From the NCBI GenBank assembly GCA_002412715.1, contig DHVP01000017.1:1-51412 (forward strand): a stretch of DNA of 51,412 nt, given 5' to 3'. How positions within the stretch are numbered: position 1 is the first letter of the stretch; each line of letters opens with the position of its first letter. Shown here one piece after another: positions 24,301 to 33,260 of this stretch. The DNA is from Deltaproteobacteria bacterium UBA5205 (GTDB lineage Bacteria > Desulfobacterota > Syntrophorhabdia > Syntrophorhabdales > Syntrophorhabdaceae). Under the pieces are notes generated by a model. That model was not told the origin of the DNA. It did no database searches and was given only the letters and a program-made list of their open reading frames with translations. The translations under genes and the position numbers were made by a program.

Positions 24301-26225
24301 GTAGCTGCCTTCCCGGCCGGAGAAACGACATATTTCACCTTCCCCGACTCAACCGTATTGTATCCACCCATATCTTCGAGTCTTCCCCTGAATTCACGGG
24401 AGACGAGTGTGTCCATAAGGATCCGGAACCGCTTGTCGCCGGCAAAATCTTCGGTGACGATGAGGTCATAGTCTTCCTCGGCCAGCGGGATGAAGTCCAG
24501 GGAAAACGCCCGTGCCACTGAGTATATGCCGATTCCCGCATCTGCGATGGATTCTTTTACCAGGATCCCGACTGCAGTGTGTGAAGACTCCTCTCTATCA
24601 TACCCGCTGATAGCCCTTTTTTCAACACCCTCCTTCGCAAGCATGAGGTCGAAGAGTATACGCGTGCCGGAACCGAATTGCCGGTTCACAAACTTAAGAC
24701 CCGGTCGGGCCAGGTCTGAGATACCCCGGATAGACAGGGGATTCCCGCGCTTGACCAGTATGCCCTGCTGTCTCTTAACGACATGGACAAGCTGAAGGGG
24801 TACCTCGGAAAGGTATTTCCTGATGACAGGTATGTTGTATGTCCTGCCGTCGTCATCAAGAATGTGGGTGGTCGCAAGACCTGCGACACCTGCCTTCACG
24901 GCAAGTATCCCGCTCAAGCTCCCCGTATGTGTCGAAATGAGGTCCACGTCGGGATGATGGGCCTTCACTATGTCGCGCGCCACATCCAGGGAAAGATCGT
25001 GGCTGCCTATGATGTGGATGCGTGCGGCGATCTCCCCTTCGGCACGAAGAAGTTCGCAGGGCACTTCCTCCCCCTGCGTATAGCCCTCGGTCTCAATCGG
25101 CACGTTGATAATGCCGTCGGCGCGAGCCATCGAAGAAAAGATACTTGCGCCCCGGGCCAGCGGGATCGCGTAATACCTGCCCTTGTTCCTCACCAGATTT
25201 ACCCTGATGGCCTCCTCGATGCCGATCCTCGAGGGCACCTTGTAGGCTGTAACGCAGGGAACCACGTTTTTCGTGAACGTGATGCCCATGAACTTTTCGA
25301 AAACAGGTTTTACGAATCGCATGAAGGTAATGACCGCCGAAACGGGATACCCTGGTATGCCGAACACCGGCTTCCCTTCAATGACACCGAAGAGAAGGGG
25401 TTTGCCGGGCATCATGGAGACACCGTGGAAGACCACCTCGCCGAGTTCGCCTATGACGCTTCCCGTAAAGTCTTCCGTCCCGGCGCTGGAACCGGCGTTG
25501 ACCATTATGAGGTCGTATCTGCCGGAGGCGTCCGACAGTGTCTCCACAAGTTCCTGTCTTGTGATGACTATTCCGGACACGAAGGTCTCGCAGCCGGCCT
25601 CCCGGGAAAGAGATTGAAGGGTGTGGGAGTTGAAGTCAATAAGCTGCGGCCTGTGTTGTGTGTCGGGGCTCTCCTTGAATATGTCTATTAATTCCTTTCC
25701 CGTCGGGACGATGAGCACCCTTGGCTTCCTGCGAACCGCCACCCCGGTTACGCCGACAGAGATGATCATGCCGATATCGAAGGCGGTGATGACATGGTTG
25801 ACGGGAAGAAGCATGTCCCCTTCGATGACATCCTCGCCGACCATCCGCGTGTTTTGCCAGAGGTAGACCGGCTTTCTTATCGTTATGGCGTCTTCCGAAA
25901 CCTCCGCATCCTCCACCATGATCACGGCATCGGTCCCATGAGGCAGAACGTCACCGGTATTGACGGCAGCAGCATCATCGCCCTTTTTCAGGACGAGAGG
26001 TCTCGACAGGTCGGCGCCAAGGGTCCCTTCATGGAAAACGGCGAAGCCGTCCATCGCGGAGCACAGGAAAGGAGGATTGGAGAAAGATGCAAAGACGGGC
26101 CGCGCCGTCACCCTGCCCAGGCATTCATAGGAGGGAATCACCTCTTCTTCACCTGAGGGTTGGATGCGCTCCATGACAAGGCGCAGGGCCGCGTCACCGG
26201 GGATTGTCTTTAGATATCGCTTCAT
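24297..26225 (-). CDS. MoeA-type molybdopterin molybdotransferase fused to a periplasmic-binding-protein-like domain
   Basis: A 642-residue protein. Residues 1 to about 400 are a MoeA module (PPFLCSAMDGFAV, NTGDVLPHGTDAVI, VNAGSSAGTEDF, FHGVSMMPGKP, GIPGYPVS). Residues about 410-640 form a type 2 binding-protein-like domain with SHDLSLDVA, STHTGSLSGI, FVNRQFGSGTR and DAGIGIYSVA; there is no signal peptide, so it is cytoplasmic. Such MoeA-PBP proteins occur in anaerobes and may sense or deliver an anion such as molybdate or tungstate (inference). It lies between a second MoeA and moaA in the same operon. Confidence 0.9.
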   Translation of the reverse strand: MKRYLKTIPGDAALRLVMERIQPSGEEEVIPSYECLGRVTARPVFASFSNPPFLCSAMDGFAVFHEGTLGADLSRPLVLKKGDDAAAVNTGDVLPHGTDAVIMVEDAEVSEDAITIRKPVYLWQNTRMVGEDVIEGDMLLPVNHVITAFDIGMIISVGVTGVAVRRKPRVLIVPTGKELIDIFKESPDTQHRPQLIDFNSHTLQSLSREAGCETFVSGIVITRQELVETLSDASGRYDLIMVNAGSSAGTEDFTGSVIGELGEVVFHGVSMMPGKPLLFGVIEGKPVFGIPGYPVSAVITFMRFVKPVFEKFMGITFTKNVVPCVTAYKVPSRIGIEEAIRVNLVRNKGRYYAIPLARGASIFSSMARADGIINVPIETEGYTQGEEVPCELLRAEGEIAARIHIIGSHDLSLDVARDIVKAHHPDVDLISTHTGSLSGILAVKAGVAGLATTHILDDDGRTYNIPVIRKYLSEVPLQLVHVVKRQQGILVKRGNPLSIRGISDLARPGLKFVNRQFGSGTRILFDLMLAKEGVEKRAISGYDREESSHTAVGILVKESIADAGIGIYSVARAFSLDFIPLAEEDYDLIVTEDFAGDKRFRILMDTLVSREFRGRLEDMGGYNTVESGKVKYVVSPAGKAAT

Positions 26226-26255
26226 CCGGGATTACCCCGGCTCACATCGGATTCG

Positions 26256-27473
26256 CTATTCAAAGCGGTAAACCTCGACCAGTTCATCTTTCTCGAGTCC
26301 TTCTATGCCCTCCGGGATCACGATATACCCTTCGGCCTCGGACAGGGAAGAAATCACCGATGATTTCGCAAATATCGGCGTCACCAGATATCTTCCGCCA
26401 TCTCTGGCGATCTTTACGCGCACGTATTCTTCGAAACCATAGGATGAAGGGATGTTTGTCGTAAGGGTACCCGCTGAGGTCAAGGGCGGCCGGAGGGCCT
26501 CCCCCGTCAACCTTTTCACAAGGGGCAGGACAAAACGCACCGTTACCATGGCACAGGAAACAGGATGACCGGGGAGACCGAAAATGGGCTTCCCGAAGAT
26601 CCGGCCGAAGATGGTGGGCTTCCCCGGTTTTACGTTTATGCCGTGGAGTATGATCTCACCTCCGAGCTTCTCAATCACGTCGGTGATATGATCACGCTCA
26701 CCCTTGGAGCTTCCCCCGGACACGAGGATGAGGTCGTATTCCCCCGAAGGGGTGAGCTTCTCCGTGATGTCTTCAATTGTGTCACGCACAAGGCCCGTAA
26801 ATGTGACATCGGCTCCCGATGCCCTGAGGAGCGCCGCTACTGTGTGCCGGTTTATGTCGCGTACCTTTCCGAACGGCGGCCTTTCTTCGACGGGAACGAT
26901 CTCGTCGCCTGAAGACAGGAGCGCGACCCTCGGCCTTGAGAAAACCTTAACCCGGGCGGCCCCGACCGCAGCGAGTACCCCCAGGTCAAAGGGACCGATC
27001 CTCTTCCCCCGGGCAATCACGACGCTTCCCTCGCCGACGTCCTCACCGGTATAGATGACGTTCTCACCTTTGTATACCGGCCTCGTGACCTCCACTTCGC
27101 CTTCCAGGGCGCGGACATATTCCTGCATCACGACGCTGTCGGCACCCTCGGGGACCATCGACCCGGTACTCACGAGAACGCAGCTGCCCTCGGCGGCATG
27201 AATACGAGCGACGTCACCGATCCTTACCTCTCCGGAGAGTTTGAGAAAGGCCGGGCTGGTTTCCCTGGCGCCCTGGGTATCTTTGGCAACGACAGCGTAG
27301 CCGTCGACAAGGGACCGCGAAAAACCGGGGATTGCCTCCGCGGAAAGGATATCTTCGGCAACCACTCTGTCTGAGGCCTCATCGAGGCCCATCATTTCCA
27401 TTTCGGGTTTTACCGGGGTCGCCAGGATCAATTCCAGGGCCTGTTGTACTGTAACCGCTTTCAGGAACTCCAT
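26256..27473 (-). CDS. moeA: Molybdopterin molybdenumtransferase MoeA
   Basis: Inserts molybdate into adenylated molybdopterin. The 405-residue protein has the MoeA domains in order: N-terminal PGFSRSLVDGYAV, RIGDVARIHAAEG, PEGADSVVMQEYV, the MoCF-fold VSGGSSKGERDH, LHGINVKPGKP, GLPGHPVSCAM, and a C-terminal beta domain. First gene of the operon, 30 bases before the moeA-PBP gene. The ribosome site GGAG and ATG lie in a short inverted repeat (ATAAC/GTTAT, 27472-27484), and CGTTATAT nearby resembles half of a ModE site, which I could not confirm. Confidence 0.93.
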   Translation of the reverse strand: MEFLKAVTVQQALELILATPVKPEMEMMGLDEASDRVVAEDILSAEAIPGFSRSLVDGYAVVAKDTQGARETSPAFLKLSGEVRIGDVARIHAAEGSCVLVSTGSMVPEGADSVVMQEYVRALEGEVEVTRPVYKGENVIYTGEDVGEGSVVIARGKRIGPFDLGVLAAVGAARVKVFSRPRVALLSSGDEIVPVEERPPFGKVRDINRHTVAALLRASGADVTFTGLVRDTIEDITEKLTPSGEYDLILVSGGSSKGERDHITDVIEKLGGEIILHGINVKPGKPTIFGRIFGKPIFGLPGHPVSCAMVTVRFVLPLVKRLTGEALRPPLTSAGTLTTNIPSSYGFEEYVRVKIARDGGRYLVTPIFAKSSVISSLSEAEGYIVIPEGIEGLEKDELVEVYRFE

Positions 27474-27607
27474 AACTCCGTTATATTACCATAAAGGCAA
27501 TGGTTTTTCTTTTGAAAACAGACTGTTTCACGGGGTGGACCGATGACGGCAGAACCCCTTTTATCATTCACCCTTGAGTAATTTCCGGAAAACGGGTATC
27601 ATATGCT

Positions 27608-28222
27608 ATGGAAATGACAACGAAACGGATCATACTCGTCGATTTCGAAAACATTCAAAAATTCGATTTCGACAATATCGACACAACGAATACGAACATT
27701 GCCATTTTTGTGGGGAAGTCGCAGAACAAAATCCCCTTTTCCCTGGTGGAAAAGGCGCAGTCATTCGGCGATCGCCTGATCTGGGTCAAGATAGCGGGAG
27801 ACGGTAAAAACAATCTCGATTTTCACCTTGCCTTCGAGTTGGGAAGGCTCTGTGAGCGAATGGACAAGGATGTCGAACTCATCATACTATCCAAGGACAG
27901 CGGTTACGACTCGCTGATCAGGTACGTCAACGAAATTGGCATAAAAACACGCAGAATCGCTAACCCGGCGGAGCTCTCAGACAGCAAGAAGCAGCTCCCG
28001 TCATCCAACTTCACGAAATACATCGTCAATAACCTCAACAAGATTGACGGTCAGAAACGCCCCCGGACCTTGAGGACGCTGAAAAAACATATCGAGTCGC
28101 TGCTGCGCGAAAAAGCGGGGCCCAGCGAGATCGACGCCATACTCGAAGAGATGTTCATCTCGGGCCTCCTCAGCGAAATCAACAACCGCCTCAAGTATAC
28201 TTTCGATACGTCGGAAACATAA
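27608..28222 (+). CDS. PIN/NYN-like nuclease-domain protein
   Basis: A 204-residue protein whose first about 125 residues have the acidic pattern of the PIN/NYN nuclease superfamily: ILVDFENIQ (Asp12), a middle GDGKNNLDFHLAFELG and SKDSGYDSLIRYV, which would bind the metal ions. The C-terminal part (about 145-200) is helical and positively charged (RPRTLRTLKKHIESLLREK) and could contact RNA. Function is inferred as an RNase or RNA-binding protein. It is the first gene after the divergent moeA operon. Confidence 0.7.
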   Translation: MEMTTKRIILVDFENIQKFDFDNIDTTNTNIAIFVGKSQNKIPFSLVEKAQSFGDRLIWVKIAGDGKNNLDFHLAFELGRLCERMDKDVELIILSKDSGYDSLIRYVNEIGIKTRRIANPAELSDSKKQLPSSNFTKYIVNNLNKIDGQKRPRTLRTLKKHIESLLREKAGPSEIDAILEEMFISGLLSEINNRLKYTFDTSET

Positions 28223-28321
28223 AATGGTTTCGTAAAAAAATCGTCTTTTCCTTTGAGGCTTTTCTATTTGGCAGAAAAGGCTTGCGGAAAGGCCCGGAAA
28301 GATTATAAAAGATTGGCACTC

Positions 28322-29764
28322 ATGGACCAATCGCGCAGGTACGCGTACCTTCTTATCGTCATAAGCGTCGCGTTCAGTTCCTTTCTCGTCAGGCTCAATA
28401 GTTACATGGTGAACATCTCGCTGCCTACCATTACGCGTTCCTTCGGCGTTACCTCCAGCGAGGCCTCACAGATCGTCTCGTCGTACCTGCTTATCATCAC
28501 AACGACACTCCTCCTCTTCGGAAAGCTCGGCGACAGGATCGGTTTGAAGCGGATCTTTATCGGAGGCTATATCATCTTTACCGTCGGCTCACTCATGTGC
28601 GGATGGTCCCACGATATCACCATGCTCATCGGTTCGCGCTTCGTCCAGGGGATCGGCAGTTCCATGCTTCTCGCGGTGAGCTTCGCCATCATCTCCCATT
28701 TTCTGCCTGCCGGGAATACGGGCTGGGCATTCGGCATCACCTCCACCGCCTCCGCCCTCGGGGTGGCGACGGGCGCACCCATAGGCGGCATAGTCACCGG
28801 CTATCTTTCGTGGAACTGGGCATTCTTCATCAATGTACCCGTCGGGATCATAGCGATATTTGTGGCGATGCGGTATATCCCCGATTCCGTTGCAACCCGT
28901 GACAAAGATCCAGGGAAAGAACCGGCGCAGGGATTCGACTTTTTGGGTGCCGTCCTCAGCTTCGCCGGACTGGGACTACTCCTGTACGGTGTCAACAGGG
29001 GTGACACCTACGGGTGGCTCTCGCCTGCGATCATCGGCTGTCTCACCGGCGCATTCCTTCTCATCGTTCTTTTTGTTTTCTGGGAAAAACGTCACAGGAA
29101 TCCCCTGCTCGATATGAGCCTCTTTCTGAACCTGAGGTATACATTCGCCCTGATCGCGACATTCCTCGCCTATATGCTGATATCGGGAAACGCCTTCCTG
29201 ATGCCTTTTTATCTTGAGGTCATAAAGGGCCTCAACGCCCAGACGGCAGGCCTGCTTCTCCTCGTCTACTCCATCATCTATGTCGTTCTGTCCCCGGTGG
29301 CGGGCAGGCTCTCCGACAGGGTCAGTCCGGCGCTTTTGTGCAGCATCGCGATGGTCTCGGGGACGCTGTGCGTTTTCGTCTTCTCCTTTACCCTGAGACA
29401 GACCGGGCTCACAAGCGTCATAGTTTATCTCGTCTGGCTTGCCCTGTCCTTCGTCCTTTTCTTCTCTCCCAACAACAACCAGGTAATGAATTATGCCCCT
29501 CCCGACAAGAAGGGCGTTTCCTCCGGACTCTTCAACACAACGTCAAACCTTGGAATGGTGTTCGGGGTAACCGTGATCGAAACGGTCTTCGCCGCCGCGG
29601 CCTACGGTCCGGCCGCTCCCTCCGCAAAGGCCTCCCTCAAGTCCCTTTCCGCAGGCCCGGCGCTCAACGGCTTCCACCACGCCTACCTGGCAGGCGCTTT
29701 ATGCTGTCTGCTGGCGCTGGTCTTTTCGCTGGCGGGGAAGTATAAGAAAGGGGCCAAAGGCTAG
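28322..29764 (+). CDS. MFS transporter, DHA2 (14-TM) drug exporter type
   Basis: A 480-residue inner-membrane protein with about 14 hydrophobic helices, typical of EmrB/QacA-like drug:proton antiporters. Characteristic segments: LNSYMVNISLPTI in the first helix (motif D1-like), GKLGDRIGLKRIF (motif A, loop 2-3), GSRFVQGIGSSMLL (motif B), and GAPIGGIVTGYLSWNWAFFINVPVG (motif C; here cited in parts). No membrane-fusion partner is adjacent. ATG 28322 is chosen because the frame upstream (from TTG 28253) is charged and not membrane-like. Substrate unknown. Confidence 0.85.
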   Translation: MDQSRRYAYLLIVISVAFSSFLVRLNSYMVNISLPTITRSFGVTSSEASQIVSSYLLIITTTLLLFGKLGDRIGLKRIFIGGYIIFTVGSLMCGWSHDITMLIGSRFVQGIGSSMLLAVSFAIISHFLPAGNTGWAFGITSTASALGVATGAPIGGIVTGYLSWNWAFFINVPVGIIAIFVAMRYIPDSVATRDKDPGKEPAQGFDFLGAVLSFAGLGLLLYGVNRGDTYGWLSPAIIGCLTGAFLLIVLFVFWEKRHRNPLLDMSLFLNLRYTFALIATFLAYMLISGNAFLMPFYLEVIKGLNAQTAGLLLLVYSIIYVVLSPVAGRLSDRVSPALLCSIAMVSGTLCVFVFSFTLRQTGLTSVIVYLVWLALSFVLFFSPNNNQVMNYAPPDKKGVSSGLFNTTSNLGMVFGVTVIETVFAAAAYGPAAPSAKASLKSLSAGPALNGFHHAYLAGALCCLLALVFSLAGKYKKGAKG

Positions 29765-29795
29765 ACAGAAAGTAGCGGTAGCTTTTCATAGATCC

Positions 29796-29829
29796 AATAG
29801 GTCTTATAAGACTTATAGGACCTATTTTT
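29796..29829. terminator. Bidirectional intrinsic terminator
   Basis: AATAGGTC (29796-29803) pairs with GACCTATT (29819-29826), and the interior TATAAG/CTTATA extends the stem; TTTTT follows on the plus strand and A-rich bases precede it. It lies between the convergent exporter gene and the ATPase-acetyltransferase gene, serving both. Confidence 0.75.
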
Positions 29830-29868
29830 GGCTCCTGATCTCAGTTCTTCAGGTTCCCGGTCTGTTCC

Positions 29869-31380
29869 CTATTTCTTATTCGGATCGCACGCTTCCACGT
29901 AGGCGAGTATCTCCCTGCCCATTTCGTCGGCTATATTGATCTTTCCGTAATCCATGGGGACGTTGTTCAGGTATTGCAGGAGGAGGGCGTCTCCTACGTG
30001 GGAAAAGGGCAGGATGCCGGCGAAGAAGAAACCCATCTCTTCAAAGGCCCCGCAATGAGTGGCCGTCATCGGGTCGTGCAGGCTTATGTAGAGCGTCATC
30101 TGCTCTATTTTCTGATAGCAGAGCTGTTTCAATATGGCATGCACCTCGTCGACGACATGCTCGTTATTGCGGGCCACCTGGATGACGGCCCTGTTGTATC
30201 CGGGAGGAATGATCACGCTCACGCCTTCACTGGTTTGGGCCGCCGAAGTCGAAGCACTGGAGGACGCCTCGCGCAGGATCCTCTCCACACCTATTCCGGC
30301 ATATATCTTTTCGATCATGCCGCGGTGCCGTGGCGGCGGGAAGAGGACAATCTCCCCGGGATCGTCGACGACCCGGTAACCGTAAACAACCGATTCCCTC
30401 TGGGAAAGCTTCGACTGAATTCCTTTGAAGGTCCTGTCGCTTGGAATAAGTCCCGCCACGACGGCGCAGCGCCTGAAACCGGCCTTTTGACCCGCTTTCT
30501 GGGCGTAGACATGGTTGGTCACCGCCTTGCTGAATATTCCCGCAAGCCCTACCGCCCGGGCCTCGTCGACAAGCCTGGATATCATCAGCTTCTGGCACCC
30601 ATGCCCCCTGAAGGCGGGTTCGACGACGGCCATGGCAGCCTCGGCCGTCTTATCTTCGACATTGTCCCTCACGAGCGCCGCGTGACCCACAACCCGATCG
30701 TCACTATTTACAGTCACAACGGAAATGATCGTTCCGTCAGCGTGACGTTCGGCCAGTTTTTCAGGATAATAGATGGTATCGATGCCATAGGAATAGCCAT
30801 AGGCCCGGTAGAAGAGCTTCGATACGTCATAGACCTCGGGAGGTCGTATGAGACGTATGGAAAAATCCTTCTTTTCCGGCTTCCCTGCCGTGCTGACCGG
30901 TTCAGGGAAAAGCTCCAGTTCCGACGGAACGTTGATGTCCTCGATGCTTCTATAGGGAAGATACTTGACGAGATGAAGCTCCTTGCCTTCGCGGCCAAGA
31001 TTGTGGAACGAGATCTCATCAACGGCATGTGTCATGAGATGGGAGCCAAGTCCTGACTCAGGGGTGCTTTCGAGATCAGCCGCCACTTCGAAACGGGGCA
31101 CCAGGTTCGGTGAATAAGGCAGCCCCTGGTCCTTGATAATGATCTTGATCCCCGCAACCGTACGCTCAACGATCACCTGGTAGGTGGCCTTTTCGCCAGC
31201 CTCGAAAGCGTGCCTGACGACGTTGACGACAGCCTCTTCAAGTGCAACGAGAAGCATTGTCGTATCACTGCTTCCGAAACCTGATTTTTCCGCCACCTCC
31301 GCCACAAACGCCTGAATGGCGGGAAGATACATAAGATCATTGGGAACCGTAAGTATAGGACTTTCTGCCCGGTCTTTCAT
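29869..31380 (-). CDS. Anti-sigma-kinase-like ATPase fused to GNAT acetyltransferase
   Basis: A 503-residue protein. Residues about 8-140 resemble RsbW/SpoIIAB-type GHKL ATPases: N box ALEEAVVNVVRHAF, G1 box KDQGLPYSP, and G2 box GLGSHLMTHAVDE. Residues about 172-330 are a GNAT N-acetyltransferase with the acetyl-CoA loop AMAVVEPAFRGHGCQKLM and YAQKAGQKAGF. The C-terminal about 170 residues have a second weakly acetyltransferase-like section (GAFEEMGFFFAGILP). The combination suggests a switch kinase or anti-sigma module controlling an acetylation target. No sigma factor or STAS partner is next to it. Confidence 0.75.
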   Translation of the reverse strand: MKDRAESPILTVPNDLMYLPAIQAFVAEVAEKSGFGSSDTTMLLVALEEAVVNVVRHAFEAGEKATYQVIVERTVAGIKIIIKDQGLPYSPNLVPRFEVAADLESTPESGLGSHLMTHAVDEISFHNLGREGKELHLVKYLPYRSIEDINVPSELELFPEPVSTAGKPEKKDFSIRLIRPPEVYDVSKLFYRAYGYSYGIDTIYYPEKLAERHADGTIISVVTVNSDDRVVGHAALVRDNVEDKTAEAAMAVVEPAFRGHGCQKLMISRLVDEARAVGLAGIFSKAVTNHVYAQKAGQKAGFRRCAVVAGLIPSDRTFKGIQSKLSQRESVVYGYRVVDDPGEIVLFPPPRHRGMIEKIYAGIGVERILREASSSASTSAAQTSEGVSVIIPPGYNRAVIQVARNNEHVVDEVHAILKQLCYQKIEQMTLYISLHDPMTATHCGAFEEMGFFFAGILPFSHVGDALLLQYLNNVPMDYGKINIADEMGREILAYVEACDPNKK

Positions 31381-31553
31381 CGTGACCCCTTTCTGAAATT
31401 ACTTCGAAGATGTGAAGACATTTCTGCGACTGATTCTTATACTCCATTAACTTTCGATATTCACGAAAAATTTGTGTCCCGTTGCAGCGATCGTCCTCGT
31501 CCGTGGCTCCGGCTACTACGAAGGATCAAGCCCTCTCTTCGTGGAGAGGCAAA

Positions 31554-32114
31554 TCATTCGCCCGTTTTTGTAAGGACAAAGGGGTTCTCCCAGTCGAAGA
31601 GGACTCCCCTGTCTTCCGAAGCGATGATCTTCAGATGCTCCGGCCGCAACTCGCCGAGAAGGATCGTCTCTTTGGCCAGACTGCCGGGCAGTATTTTTCC
31701 TTCCACAAGACGTGCGAACTTCTCGGGCCTGGGAAGCCAGACGATGATATTGCCCTTGTCCTTCTTCACCCGTGCGAAGAGATATCTCCCCCGGCCATCA
31801 TTCTTCCTGTCGTCTTCCGTCAGGTTCGCAAAATTCCACGCGCCGGATTTAAGCAATATAACACTCGCCGTCTTCAAGGCCATGTCCTTATCGCCTTCGA
31901 TCCATGCCAGCTTCAGACGCCCTTTGGCTGGCTCTTCAACCTTGATCACGACAGGGGCGCCCTCGGTGGTAATCCATGTCCCCTCCCATTCCGCAGGATT
32001 GAGGACAAGGGGCATCTCGCCAAGAGGCCGCTCGGAGGTAACGATGGAACACCCCCACCCCCCAAGAATGACAAGAACGCAGAGAAAGAGGAGACACTTT
32101 TTCATCATCCGCAC
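31554..32114 (-). CDS. Lipoprotein of unknown function
   Basis: A 186-residue protein with a lipoprotein signal: charged MRMMKK, a hydrophobic run and lipobox LGGWGC (Cys22). The mature protein has beta-type segments (EWEGTWITTEGAPVVIKV, RLKLAWIEGD, RYLFARVKKDKGNIIVWLP) suggesting a small barrel or lipocalin-like fold, but I recognise no family. It is divergent from the exported hydrolase at 32166, with about 50 bases between starts. Confidence 0.6.
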   Translation of the reverse strand: MRMMKKCLLFLCVLVILGGWGCSIVTSERPLGEMPLVLNPAEWEGTWITTEGAPVVIKVEEPAKGRLKLAWIEGDKDMALKTASVILLKSGAWNFANLTEDDRKNDGRGRYLFARVKKDKGNIIVWLPRPEKFARLVEGKILPGSLAKETILLGELRPEHLKIIASEDRGVLFDWENPFVLTKTGE

Positions 32115-32165
32115 CTCATTGATAACGTTATCCGTCTATTGTAAACAATCGGTAAAACCTTTACA

Positions 32166-33245
32166 ATGAACAAAACCAGCCGATCCGGGGAGAAACTGAA
32201 CATGGAAAGCAAGCGGATGCAAAAGCACAGATCGTTTGTTCTTCTTATCATAATGTCGGTTGTTCTGACGCTATCACCCCAGCAGCTGACCGCGGGAGAG
32301 CAAGAGTACTTTGCCCTGGGAGATTTCAAGCTCGACAGCGGCGGTATGATTCGTGACTGCATCCTGGGATACCGCACTTTCGGGAAGCTCAACGAGGCAC
32401 GGTCGAATGCGATTCTGTTTCCGACATGGTTCGCGGGAACATCTGCCGACCTCAGTGCCCTGATCGGACCCGGAAAGCTTGTAGACAGCACGAAATATTT
32501 CGTCATCGGGGTCGACTCCTTTGGAAACGGAATATCGTCGTCGCCGTCGAACAGTACTCTCCAGACGGGCCGGTCGTTCCCGGAGTTCACCATGGGAGAC
32601 ATGGTCCGAGCCCAATACCGGCTTATCACGGAAAAATTGCGCATATCCCGCCTTCATGCGGTTGTCGGTATCTCGATGGGCGGGATGCAAACATTCTACT
32701 GGATGGCCGCGTATCCTGATTTTATTAAAAAAGCGGTACCTGTTACAGGGACACCAAGGCCTACGTCCTATGACCTTCTCCTTTACCGGACCGAGCTCAC
32801 AGTACTTGAGGGCAATCGCACAACCAAAGGCTGGGACAAGGAACCGCTGGCTATCGTAGCGGGTCTGCACGCGATGTCGGAAGGCACGCCCGGTCGCTTT
32901 GTCGCTTCAAGAAATCCCGGAGAACTTCCCTTGTACATTGAAAAAGCGGAGAAAGACCTTGAAAAGTCCGACCCGAACGATCTTGCATGGCAATTGAAAG
33001 CTATGATGAGGCATGACATATACGCAGTCTTCGGCAAACCGGCAGAGACTGCACGGAAGATCCATCCGGAACTTCTTGCCGTTATTTCCCTGCAGGATCA
33101 TATGGTCAACCCCGCGCCGGCACGGGAGCTGGCAGACCTCATGCAGGCCCGATCACTGCTACTTGACAGCAGCTGCGGACACTATATTTTCCAATGCGAA
33201 TTCGCACGGATCTCATCCGCTGTCTCGGAATTTCTGGATAGATGA
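32166..33245 (+). CDS. Exported alpha/beta hydrolase related to homoserine O-acetyltransferase (MetX family)
   Basis: A 359-residue protein with an N-terminal signal peptide (hydrophobic FVLLIIMSVVLTL ending near LTAGEQ) and a MetX-like alpha/beta hydrolase fold: LGYRTFGKLNEARSNAIL, nucleophile Ser in VVGISMGGMQ, Asp in ISLQDHMVNPAP and His in SSCGHYIFQCE. Cytosolic MetX makes O-acetylhomoserine; a secreted relative is unlikely to use acetyl-CoA and may be a periplasmic esterase. In-frame ATGs at about residues 13 and 18 are alternative starts and would give a more usual signal peptide. Confidence 0.75.
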   Translation: MNKTSRSGEKLNMESKRMQKHRSFVLLIIMSVVLTLSPQQLTAGEQEYFALGDFKLDSGGMIRDCILGYRTFGKLNEARSNAILFPTWFAGTSADLSALIGPGKLVDSTKYFVIGVDSFGNGISSSPSNSTLQTGRSFPEFTMGDMVRAQYRLITEKLRISRLHAVVGISMGGMQTFYWMAAYPDFIKKAVPVTGTPRPTSYDLLLYRTELTVLEGNRTTKGWDKEPLAIVAGLHAMSEGTPGRFVASRNPGELPLYIEKAEKDLEKSDPNDLAWQLKAMMRHDIYAVFGKPAETARKIHPELLAVISLQDHMVNPAPARELADLMQARSLLLDSSCGHYIFQCEFARISSAVSEFLDR

Positions 33246-33260
33246 TCGAGCAAGGGAATA

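Noticed and set aside
27470..27490. ModE operator upstream of moeA
   Set aside because: Only one half (CGTTATAT) matches; the second half and spacing do not fit.
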